A stretch of DNA of 5,324 nt from CAYQFQ01 sp964539415 (GCA_964539415.1 CAZIID010000038.1:1-5324), one strand, 5' to 3'; positions 1 through 5,324 are shown, numbered from the stretch's first letter. A program made the numbers and translations. Notes: generated by a model not told the origin, from the letters alone.

Positions 1-33
1 TCTATGTGAATATGGGTGAACTGTGTGTGACAT
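1..33 (-). CDS. rpsC: Ribosomal protein S3, N-terminal fragment cut by window edge
   Basis: Only the first 11 codons are present, reading MSHTVHPYSHR. The H-x-V-H-P-x-x-x-R pattern is the typical start of bacterial S3 (E. coli begins MGQKVHPNGIR). S3 sits in the head of the 30S subunit at the mRNA entry channel. The identification is strengthened by position: it follows rplV by 16 nt, and rpsS-rplV-rpsC is the canonical order. The start is an ATG with only A/T-rich sequence before it and no Shine-Dalgarno motif. The rest of the gene lies outside the window. The call rests on a short stretch plus synteny. Confidence 0.85.
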   Translation of the reverse strand, partial: MSHTVHPYSHR

Positions 34-49
34 AATTATTTATTAAAAT

Positions 50-463
50 TTATTTTTTGTTAGACTTAGCTACTTTTTTAGTTTTTGGCTTTAATTCTAC
101 GTTTTTTGCAGCCTTTAGCTCTTTCTTTGTTGGTTCTTTGACATCAAGACCGATCAAAACGTGACTTGTTCTTTTCTTTATAGCAAAAGCCATACCTCTA
201 GCTCTAGGCATTCTTCTATGTAAAACAGCTCCGCCATCAACTCTGAGTTCTTTTACTACAAGATTTTCTACATCTAAGCCATTGTTATTCTTTGCATTTG
301 CTATCGCAGAATCCAAAAGTTTTAACATTGGAGAAGAAGCTCTCTTAACCAAAAGAAGTAATGCGTTTCTTGCATCTGTGACTTTCTTCCCTTTTATAAG
401 GTCTGCTACCAATCTAACCTTTCTTGGGGACTGTCTATAATCATTTAATCTTGCAGTAATCAT
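50..463 (-). CDS. rplV: 50S ribosomal protein L22 with Lys-rich C-terminal extension
   Basis: The 137-residue product is recognisable as L22, a 23S rRNA-binding protein whose long beta-hairpin lines the peptide exit tunnel. The N-terminal half carries the conserved core QSPRKVRLVADLIKGKKV (residues 11-28) and SAIANAKNNNGLD (52-64). The tunnel-hairpin segment HRRMPRARGMAFAIKKRTSH spans residues 82-101. E. coli L22 is 110 residues. Here the fold ends near residue 108, and a tail of about 29 residues, rich in Lys and Ala (KEPTKKELKAAK onward), is added. The N-terminus is a few residues shorter than in E. coli. The gene starts 3 nt after the rpsS stop, so it is co-transcribed and perhaps translationally coupled. 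There is no Shine-Dalgarno motif; the ATG is preceded by AAAAAATAATAT. The stop is TAA. Confidence 0.97.
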   Translation of the reverse strand: MITARLNDYRQSPRKVRLVADLIKGKKVTDARNALLLLVKRASSPMLKLLDSAIANAKNNNGLDVENLVVKELRVDGGAVLHRRMPRARGMAFAIKKRTSHVLIGLDVKEPTKKELKAAKNVELKPKTKKVAKSNKK

Positions 464-466
464 ATA

Positions 467-808
467 TTATTTTTTAGTATCAACAGCTGTCTTTGCAGAT
501 TTAGCTGCGGTTATCTCGGCTTCTTTTGCCTTCAAATCAATATCCTTCTGCATCTTACCTCCGTGTCTTGTAAACTTTCTTGTAAGAGAGAACTCACCCA
601 ATCTGTGTCCTACCATTTCTTCTGTAACAAGGACTTCTACGTGTTGTCTGCCATTATGCACTCCAAAAGTAAAACCTATCATTTCAGGAGATATCTGACT
701 TGCTCTTGCCCACGTTTTAACAACGCCAGTTTCAAGTGGTTTCTTTCCTTCTATCTTTTTTAGAAGTCTTTCATCTACGTATGGACCTTTCTTAAGTGAT
801 CGTGACAT
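467..808 (-). CDS. rpsS: 30S ribosomal protein S19
   Basis: The product is 113 residues, starting MSRSLKKGPYVDERLLKKIE. It is S19, a component of the 30S head that pairs with S13 and contacts 16S rRNA near the A site. Diagnostic segments are SLKKGPYVD (4-12), KTWARASQISPEMIG (31-45), VHNGRQHVEV (50-59), MVGHRLGEF (65-73) and TRKFTRHGG (76-84). E. coli S19 has 92 residues; here an Ala/Lys-rich tail of about 23 residues (from about 91) is added. I chose the ATG at 806-808. A TTG in frame at 881-883 would add 25 residues (TLFYILLIWWLRLF and on) that no S19 has, and that TTG lies in the promoter -35 box. The start lacks a Shine-Dalgarno motif (TTTTAATCAAAAA-ATG). This is the first gene of the ribosomal block; rplB, its usual upstream neighbour, is missing. 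Confidence 0.97.
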   Translation of the reverse strand: MSRSLKKGPYVDERLLKKIEGKKPLETGVVKTWARASQISPEMIGFTFGVHNGRQHVEVLVTEEMVGHRLGEFSLTRKFTRHGGKMQKDIDLKAKEAEITAAKSAKTAVDTKK

Positions 809-831
809 TTTTTGATTAAAATTAAAACAAT

Positions 832-847
832 AAGCTCTAAAGAGCCT
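832..847 (-). other. Small hairpin in the rpsS leader
   Basis: On the minus strand AGGCTC-TTTA-GAGCTT can form a 6-bp stem (one G-U pair) with a 4-nt loop. If transcription starts around 847-851, this hairpin sits almost at the 5' end of the roughly 40-nt rpsS leader. It could protect the transcript end or affect initiation. It is too short and simple to call a ribosomal-protein autoregulatory site, and chance is a fair alternative. Confidence 0.3.
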
Positions 848-855
848 GAGCCACC

Positions 856-883
856 ATATTAGCAAAATATAGAATAAAGTCAA
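856..883 (-). promoter_or_regulatory. Sigma70-like promoter for rpsS-rplV-rpsC
   Basis: On the minus strand a -35 box TTGACT (878-883) is followed by a 16-nt spacer and a -10 box TAATAT (856-861). That is 5 of 6 matches to each consensus box (TTGACA, TATAAT). The upstream flank is A/T-rich. The predicted start lies near 847-851, giving a leader of about 40 nt before the rpsS ATG. It lies between the hairpin at 906-942 and the first ribosomal gene, where a promoter for the separated operon is needed. It is inferred from motif and context only. Confidence 0.65.
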
Positions 884-905
884 CAGCTAATATATGATTA
901 CGCTA

Positions 906-942
906 ATTTAAGTGGCCGAGGCTTCGCCTCGGCCACTTGAAT
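906..942. terminator. Strong GC-rich hairpin, probable terminator between the two operons
   Basis: A perfect 13-bp inverted repeat, AAGTGGCCGAGGC / GCCTCGGCCACTT (910-922 and 926-938), surrounds a 3-nt loop TTC. It begins 27 nt beyond the stop of the 1207-residue gene, where a terminator for that operon is expected, and just before the rpsS promoter. Orientation is ambiguous. The minus-strand RNA has no U-run after the stem (it continues UAAAUUAGCG). The plus-strand RNA has a longer stem (906-942 with a U-G pair at 909/939) and a run of six T at 947-952, but starting 8 nt past the 13-bp stem. It may act through the stem alone, with a factor, or as a 3' RNA stabiliser. The G+C-rich stem stands out sharply from its A/T-rich surroundings. 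Confidence 0.6.
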
Positions 943-965
943 CCTATTTTTTAAGACAAAAATAT

Positions 966-3900
966 TTACTCCAAACAAAGAGAAAAAGGATTTGATGCTA
1001 AAAATTCAAGATAATCTATATCGCCATTTATGTAATCACCTATTCCAAAATATTCTTCACTTCCGTCATTTGGACCAGATGTATCTCCCCACCAATTACC
1101 CTTTGCATCAAGTATAATACCGGATAAGTTTGATAAGCCGTATTCTGTATTATCAACGATTGAATTACCAAAGATTTTTGCGTTCCCAACTCCAGAATTA
1201 ATTTCAATACCAACAATGTTTTGTTTAATTTCTGAATTTAAAATATTTGTCAAACCATCAACAAAGACAAGGCCATGATCAAAATCATTCACTTTAATAT
1301 TTTTTAGACTAAAATTGTCCCCGCTTGCCACTATACCAGTTCCAGAAAATCCTTGCCCATCAAAATTTGAATCATATATTTCATATTTACCACCGAGTAA
1401 ATTTAATGCAACTCCAAAATCTTTTTCTATTTTAACATTACTTAAAACTGAATTGCTGTCTTGAATATTCATCCCGTAGCTACCGCTAATGCCTTTTATA
1501 TTTACTCCATTAATATTTGAATCATATCCGTCTATACCAATACCAAACATTCCCGAACCGCCATCTATTGTTATGTCTCTACCAGTAAAGAAACCTGATT
1601 TGCCCCCGTCTTCAAAAATACCAAGTGGATTATCCAATATGTTTTTAAAAAATGTATCTATGACTTTAATATCTGCCCCAAAAATCCATAGGCCATTACC
1701 ATTATCAAAAGTGGAATCTTCAATACTTAAAGGGCTGTTATACACAGACACTGACTGCTTCATATATTTAAATACGGTATTTTTAATCTCACTTTCTCTT
1801 AATTGGTCAAAAACATATAAGCCTCCTTTGATTTGTATTGGGGTTGAATTTGAAGTACTTGCCATCACAAGGTCTTCGCCAGCGTCTCTATCATAGATAG
1901 AGGTAAAAATCACTTTTGAATCTGCCGTGCCCTCTATTAATACTTTTCCATAAGAAGAAATGTAAGATTCATCTATTGCTGATGCGTCTGCAAACTTAAC
2001 AACAACACCATCTTCAATTTTCAAATTACTATCTATACCATCTATGAACAAAGAGCCAAATATGAGATATGGGCTTTTTTCTTTTGTAAGAGTTAAATCT
2101 CCAACAAAATAATTATTATTTACTGGTTTATAACTTATACTATTTTTCTTTTTTGGAGTTCCATATATTTCTCCATCGTTTTTATTTAAACCATTTCTGA
2201 CTATTTCTATATTTGAACCCCAGTTACTACCACCAAAACCATCAGCCCAATTTGAAGGAAGGTCAGCATTCCATCTCTCCATAGAAAGGTGTTTGGTCCC
2301 TCCGCCATAACCGCACCAGTTATCACAAAGATCAAGGTGATCTGAAACCATTTCAGTGGTTGTTCCATTTTGGATTTTTTTGTAACTCAAAGTAAGTTCC
2401 TCTCCTGAGTTTTTTAAGCCGTAACTAAAAGAAGCCCAGAGATCTGCTTGAATGTTTTTAATTGGTGATTCTGTTTCTTCATTCTTTGCTTTAGAAAGTT
2501 TATGTTCAATTAGATAATAATCTTTTGGTAAAATTTTTCCAACGAGAAGTATATTTGGTGAAAGGTCATTAGAATATAGTGACCAATTACTTAAATCTAT
2601 TTCATAATTTGTTCTATTATAAAGTTCTATCCATTCATCAGAACTAGAAGCTTCCCCGACCCAAGATATTTCATTAATAACAACAGGCTGAGAAATAATT
2701 TCAAAATCTAAAGATGTCGTAGCTGAAGAAAAACCCATATCATCCAACACACTCACAATTATTTTATGCTCGCCCTCAGTAAGGTTTGTGTATTCAGACG
2801 TCGTTGAAGTTGTCGTGGACGTACTGTCTTGAAAAGATAAACTATAAGTTGTTGTCCCTATATTTTCTGAGCCCCAAGAAATAGAAAATGTTGTTGTGGC
2901 TAAAACACATTTACTATCTACAAAAGAAAGAACGCACGATGAATTTGTGATTGTTGGAGCTTCAGGCAACAAATGTATTTTTATTTTGTATTCTGATGTA
3001 GTGGCGATTTTGTCTTCAAACGTTGATGTAAAAAATATAGTGCTAGTGCCTTCATCAAAATTTTGCGTCAAAGACCACTCACCTTTCTCATTTGCTGTAG
3101 TCGTAGAATTTGAATAACTGTTTGATATAACACTATCCGGAGTTGATGTTCCAGAAAATTCCAAATCGTTGGTGAAAAAATAATCAGAAAAATTATTGGG
3201 ACTTATAAGGCTTATATTGTGTAAACTAGAAGTTGCTGTCGTGGTAGAAATATCTTCCTCTTCATCATTATCTTGAACCAGAGAAACACCTCCACCGCCT
3301 CCCGAAAAATAAAATGAAAAGTCATTTTGTGTATCCGTGGAAATTTTATCTTTTTTATTAGCCTCCTCAATAACAATCCTCAAAGCTTCTAATAAGTCTT
3401 CTTTTTTCACACCTACCATATCCTCCAATTCTTGATCAAGAATATTATTTTGGCTGTCTACTTGAAGATGTTCAGACTCCTCATTATTAGATTCCGCTTG
3501 ATTAGTAAAAAAAGTTGCTTCCCCACTACTATCAACCGATACTGAAATACTTTGAATGTTCTGTGAAAAGTTCAAGCTTTCAGACACTGTAGCCAAATTG
3601 CTAGTTTTAGAAACATCAATCATAAAATAAAAACCACTAGCGAGACTCTTTCTTATTCCTTTTATTAAAAGGAATAATTTGCTATCTACCTTTTGTTCTG
3701 TCTGTATTTTTTGTTGTTCAAGCTTATATTTTTCAGCCTCTTCAAAGAAAAGTTTCATTACACCGGCTTGAACGATAATCGCTTGTTTTGAAAGACGGGA
3801 GAAATAGTCGGAGACGACAGAGGTATCACCATCTTTAATATTATAAAGAAATTTGTACAATACTCCTTCTTCATTGGCTTTTGTTTTTAACAATACATGC

Positions 3901-4589
3901 TCGTCTAAGTATAGGTTATCATCACCGTAAGCCAGTTTATCTTCATATCTTTTCACCACGGGGTTATCATAATTCTTGTCTTCTATCGTATCTTTACTAA
4001 AGAAGTTGCCGTTAGAGTAGGAAGCTGAAAAATCAAAATACTCATCTAAAGATCCAAAAATTTTAGGACTTAAACCTAAGGACAAAACACTATCTGAAAG
4101 ACCTTTTAAAGTTTCTTCATTTCTATTTTCTCCTGCCCAAACTTCAAAAACACTTTCATCAAGAGGAAGGTGCGAATCATTTCTTGTGTGATCTGGGACA
4201 AACATATCTTGAATCAAATGTGTTATATGACCCAGTATAAGGTATACAGTTTTGTCATCTCCAATAAAATACGCTTCTTTAGCTTTCTGCCAAGAAAATT
4301 CATTACCAGAATATTGAGCCCATAATTTAGCTGACATAGAACCTTTTATTCCACGATTGTTCACAGGATCATAAAAATGATAGAGACTTCTAGTGTCACT
4401 ATCCTCTTCCATAGAACCTTGTACCATCCAAGATACTTTACTACCAGTAATTTTTTGCTCAGAAAAATTATTATAAAAATCTATACCCTGACTAGTAATA
4501 GCAGGATGAGTTGTCCCAGGAGAAAAAGCACCAGACAAAATAGGAATAAATGAGATAATTATTAAAAATAAAGACCTATAAAAACTCAT
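966..4589 (-). CDS. Large secreted protein: zinc phospholipase C/S1-P1-like domain, Ig-like, lamin-tail and beta-helix domains
   Basis: The product has 1207 residues. A signal peptide (1-21, likely cut after LSGA) sends it out of the cytoplasm. Residues 22 to about 285 resemble zinc-dependent phospholipase C / S1-P1 nucleases: THPAIT (H28), D63, HFYDP (H71), then H124-x3-D128-x5-H134, with H140, D144 and E149 as further candidate ligands. A Glu/Ser/Thr-rich linker with GGGGG (about 286-454) follows. Next come two Ig-like modules (about 455-540 and 541-632, the second with C552/C561). A lamin-tail domain spans about 635-815 (VVINEISWVG, DEWIELYNRT, DLSNWSLY, with C755/C759). A right-handed beta-helix fills about 828-1190 (LKIEDGVVVKF, KVIFTS, ending GNWWGDTSGP). 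No LPXTG or C-terminal membrane span is seen. The ATG lies 6 nt after the upstream stop, with no clear Shine-Dalgarno motif. It is probably a surface or secreted hydrolase or adhesin. Domain types are well supported; substrate, enzyme activity and exact boundaries are inference. Confidence 0.85.
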   Translation of the reverse strand: MSFYRSLFLIIISFIPILSGAFSPGTTHPAITSQGIDFYNNFSEQKITGSKVSWMVQGSMEEDSDTRSLYHFYDPVNNRGIKGSMSAKLWAQYSGNEFSWQKAKEAYFIGDDKTVYLILGHITHLIQDMFVPDHTRNDSHLPLDESVFEVWAGENRNEETLKGLSDSVLSLGLSPKIFGSLDEYFDFSASYSNGNFFSKDTIEDKNYDNPVVKRYEDKLAYGDDNLYLDEHVLLKTKANEEGVLYKFLYNIKDGDTSVVSDYFSRLSKQAIIVQAGVMKLFFEEAEKYKLEQQKIQTEQKVDSKLFLLIKGIRKSLASGFYFMIDVSKTSNLATVSESLNFSQNIQSISVSVDSSGEATFFTNQAESNNEESEHLQVDSQNNILDQELEDMVGVKKEDLLEALRIVIEEANKKDKISTDTQNDFSFYFSGGGGGVSLVQDNDEEEDISTTTATSSLHNISLISPNNFSDYFFTNDLEFSGTSTPDSVISNSYSNSTTTANEKGEWSLTQNFDEGTSTIFFTSTFEDKIATTSEYKIKIHLLPEAPTITNSSCVLSFVDSKCVLATTTFSISWGSENIGTTTYSLSFQDSTSTTTSTTSEYTNLTEGEHKIIVSVLDDMGFSSATTSLDFEIISQPVVINEISWVGEASSSDEWIELYNRTNYEIDLSNWSLYSNDLSPNILLVGKILPKDYYLIEHKLSKAKNEETESPIKNIQADLWASFSYGLKNSGEELTLSYKKIQNGTTTEMVSDHLDLCDNWCGYGGGTKHLSMERWNADLPSNWADGFGGSNWGSNIEIVRNGLNKNDGEIYGTPKKKNSISYKPVNNNYFVGDLTLTKEKSPYLIFGSLFIDGIDSNLKIEDGVVVKFADASAIDESYISSYGKVLIEGTADSKVIFTSIYDRDAGEDLVMASTSNSTPIQIKGGLYVFDQLRESEIKNTVFKYMKQSVSVYNSPLSIEDSTFDNGNGLWIFGADIKVIDTFFKNILDNPLGIFEDGGKSGFFTGRDITIDGGSGMFGIGIDGYDSNINGVNIKGISGSYGMNIQDSNSVLSNVKIEKDFGVALNLLGGKYEIYDSNFDGQGFSGTGIVASGDNFSLKNIKVNDFDHGLVFVDGLTNILNSEIKQNIVGIEINSGVGNAKIFGNSIVDNTEYGLSNLSGIILDAKGNWWGDTSGPNDGSEEYFGIGDYINGDIDYLEFLASNPFSLCLE
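3653..3677. repeat. Perfect 11-bp inverted repeat inside the large gene
   Basis: TTATTCCTTTT (3653-3663) and AAAAGGAATAA (3667-3677) are perfect reverse complements around a 3-nt spacer. The repeat lies in coding sequence for LFLLIKGIR (about residues 305-313), just past the catalytic-like domain. It is A/T-rich, so the stem is weak, and it may be chance in a low-complexity sequence. Confidence 0.5.
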
Positions 4590-4595
4590 CTTATA

Positions 4596-5084
4596 TTATC
4601 TTATAATCTTCCAAACATTGTTAATATTTTTTGATAGACCAAAATCCATTACCAAACCATCACTTTTTTCTATAGACCAAGAACAAATGTCCTCTTTATA
4701 TAAACCCACAAAACACTTCTTAACACCTTGGCTAATCATCAACTCAACGTTTTTGATAATTGTACTAACTTTATCGGCTTCTTTTAAAACTTCTGGCTGA
4801 ACTTCTACTTCATAAAAAGATTTAGCAAGATAAATGTCCCCTTTCTTCAAAGCATTTAGATACATTTCTGTTGTCTCTTCCGGTGTCTTCCCTCCAGCAA
4901 AATCATTCTTTTTCTTTTCTTCTAAAGCATTTTTTTCAGCAAGCATTTCATTATAAATAGTCTGTGCTTTTCTATCATTAAAATATTTAGATATCCTATC
5001 TTTATTCGCTCCAAAAAGACCCACTCCAACCAATACCAAAACAATAACCGACAAGATTAAACTTAATTTACTTTTTTTACTCAT
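4596..5084 (-). CDS. Membrane-anchored protein of unknown function, NTF2/DUF4878-like C-terminal part
   Basis: The product is 162 residues. A short basic start (MSKKSK) precedes one hydrophobic span at about 8-25 (LSLILSVIVLVLVGVGLF). A charged helix, possibly coiled coil, covers about 28-60 (NDRKAQTIYNEMLAEKNALEEKKK). The rest looks extracytoplasmic. TPEETTEMYLNALKKGDIYLAKSFY (from residue 67), ending NVWKIIR, resembles the opening helix and closing strand of small NTF2-like/DUF4878 domains, which often sit behind one membrane anchor. C124 and C134 could form a disulfide outside the cytoplasm. I recognise no family with a defined activity. It lies 14 nt after the 40-residue membrane protein and 6 nt before the large secreted protein, so all three probably share a transcript. 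The ATG follows TTTTTAATAT with no Shine-Dalgarno motif. The NTF2-like label is a guess from pattern; the anchor is clear. Confidence 0.85.
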   Translation of the reverse strand: MSKKSKLSLILSVIVLVLVGVGLFGANKDRISKYFNDRKAQTIYNEMLAEKNALEEKKKNDFAGGKTPEETTEMYLNALKKGDIYLAKSFYEVEVQPEVLKEADKVSTIIKNVELMISQGVKKCFVGLYKEDICSWSIEKSDGLVMDFGLSKNINNVWKIIR

Positions 5085-5098
5085 ATATTAAAAATAAT

Positions 5099-5221
5099 TT
5101 ATAAATTACCCATATCCACATCACCAACTCCAAACATTTTGCATACTGCCATCACAACAAAACCGAATATAAGGACCACAATAAACCAAATCACAAATTT
5201 TATGAAGGAATTATTTAACAT
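5099..5221 (-). CDS. Small single-span membrane protein (40 residues)
   Basis: A 40-codon frame starts MLNNSFIKFVIWF and ends with TAA. Residues about 6-26 form one very hydrophobic span (Phe, Val, Ile, Leu and Trp), followed by C27-K28 and a short acidic, glycine-containing tail (GVGDVDMGNL). The strongest support is context: it fills the space between two coding regions almost exactly, with 14 nt on each side, on the same strand. There is no Shine-Dalgarno motif at a useful distance. A TATAAT hexamer ends 6 nt before the ATG, so a transcript starting there could be leaderless. I recognise no family. Small membrane proteins of this kind can be accessory subunits, but no function can be assigned. 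A non-coding gap is possible but less likely, given the clean hydrophobic pattern. Confidence 0.7.
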   Translation of the reverse strand: MLNNSFIKFVIWFIVVLIFGFVVMAVCKMFGVGDVDMGNL

Positions 5222-5227
5222 ACTGTT

Positions 5228-5233
5228 ATTATA
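5228..5233 (-). promoter_or_regulatory. Possible -10 box for a leaderless internal transcript
   Basis: A perfect TATAAT on the minus strand ends 6 nt before the ATG at 5221. A start at the usual 7-nt distance would fall on the A of that ATG. The -35 region is poor: TTCTTT with an 18-nt spacer is the best I see, and there is no TG extension. In A/T-rich DNA such hexamers are common, so this is only a candidate. Confidence 0.3.
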
Positions 5234-5235
5234 AC

Positions 5236-5324
5236 CTATTCTGTCTCATAAAAAGAATTTTTTATACCTTTAAACAAAGAAACAGGTGTGGACAGCACTT
5301 TTTGCCAAAAACTTTTTTCTTTAA
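5236..5324 (-). CDS. C-terminal end of an unidentified protein (cut by window edge)
   Basis: The frame is open from the window edge to a TAG at 5236-5238. The first full codon is at 5320-5322, giving 28 residues: KEKSFWQKVLSTPVSLF, then KGIKNSFYETE. The mix of charged and hydrophobic residues looks like a natural amphipathic C-terminus. The other two minus-strand frames stop and give less protein-like peptides. It ends 14 nt before the 40-residue membrane protein, which fits an upstream operon gene. It does not resemble the C-terminus of L2 (rplB), the gene expected upstream of rpsS in a standard S10 operon. No family can be named from this fragment. Nothing shows its start or size. Confidence 0.6.
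   Translation of the reverse strand, partial: KEKSFWQKVLSTPVSLFKGIKNSFYETE

Noticed and set aside
563..763. Plus-strand open frame opposite rpsS
   Set aside because: It is a shadow of a certain ribosomal gene and encodes no recognisable domain.
809..883. N-terminal extension of S19 from a TTG at 881-883 (25 extra residues)
   Set aside because: The extra residues are hydrophobic and unlike any S19. The TTG lies inside the -35 box of the likely promoter. MSRSLKKGPYVD at 808 is the standard S19 start.
966..1025. Cell-wall sorting or C-terminal anchor at the end of the large protein
   Set aside because: The C-terminus (YLEFLASNPFSLCLE) has no LPXTG-like motif, no hydrophobic span with a basic tail, and no PEP-CTERM pattern.
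1489..1896. Plus-strand open frame of 135 codons opposite the beta-helix region
   Set aside because: It is Pro/Ser/Ile-rich and reads as the antisense of a repetitive coding region. There is no start signal and no domain.
1886..1902. 7-bp inverted repeat CTCTATC-ATA-GATAGAG in the large gene
   Set aside because: It is short, inside coding sequence (around SIYDRD), and expected by chance at this length of sequence.
2896..3117. Plus-strand open frame opposite the Ig-like region
   Set aside because: It is antisense of a Ser/Thr-rich coding stretch, short, and without a recognisable domain or start context.
4618..4800. Plus-strand open frame opposite the 162-residue gene
   Set aside because: It lies wholly within a better-supported minus-strand gene and has no independent support.
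1..5324. TGA read as Gly or Trp (recoding as in some CPR or mycoplasma-like lineages)
   Set aside because: All genes read through cleanly with the standard code, with no in-frame TGA, Trp encoded by TGG, and stops that are TAA or TAG. The absence of TGA stops in six genes is too small a sample to argue otherwise.
1..5324. CRISPR array, tRNA/rRNA gene, insertion sequence or attachment site
   Set aside because: I saw no regularly spaced repeats, no tRNA cloverleaf or rRNA segments, no transposase-like frame and no flanking direct repeats.

Overview
This is an AT-rich window (about one third G+C by eye) in which every gene I can support lies on the minus strand, so gene order reads from right to left. 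The likely source is an ultra-small bacterium of the Patescibacteria/CPR type, most probably Parcubacteria. This rests on the form of the ribosomal proteins (S19 and L22 with Lys/Ala-rich tails, an S3 start of the MSHTVHPYSHR type), the absence of Shine-Dalgarno sequences, and a very large secreted protein with lamin-tail and beta-helix modules typical of that group. It is an inference from recognition, not from a search. All visible stops are TAA, apart from one TAG, and nothing suggests recoding of TGA.

Right part (about 966-5324): a tightly packed four-gene cluster with gaps of 14, 14 and 6 nt. In transcription order it holds the last 28 residues of an unidentified protein, a 40-residue single-span membrane protein, a 162-residue protein with an N-terminal membrane anchor and an NTF2/DUF4878-like tail, and a 1207-residue secreted multidomain protein. 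The last joins an apparent zinc-dependent phospholipase C / S1-P1 nuclease-like domain to Ig-like modules, a lamin-tail domain (LTD) and a right-handed parallel beta-helix. The compact layout suggests one transcript for a cell-envelope or surface function, whose substrate cannot be read from sequence.

Middle (809-965): a 157-nt intergenic region with a strong GC-rich hairpin just after the big gene. A good sigma70-like promoter (TTGACT, 16 nt, TAATAT) follows, then a short leader with a small hairpin at its predicted 5' end. This separates the surface cluster from the ribosomal genes.

Left part (1-808): rpsS, rplV and the first 11 codons of rpsC, in the canonical S10/spc-type order. The usual upstream neighbour, rplB, is absent. 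The S10 operon is therefore split before rpsS, which has its own promoter.
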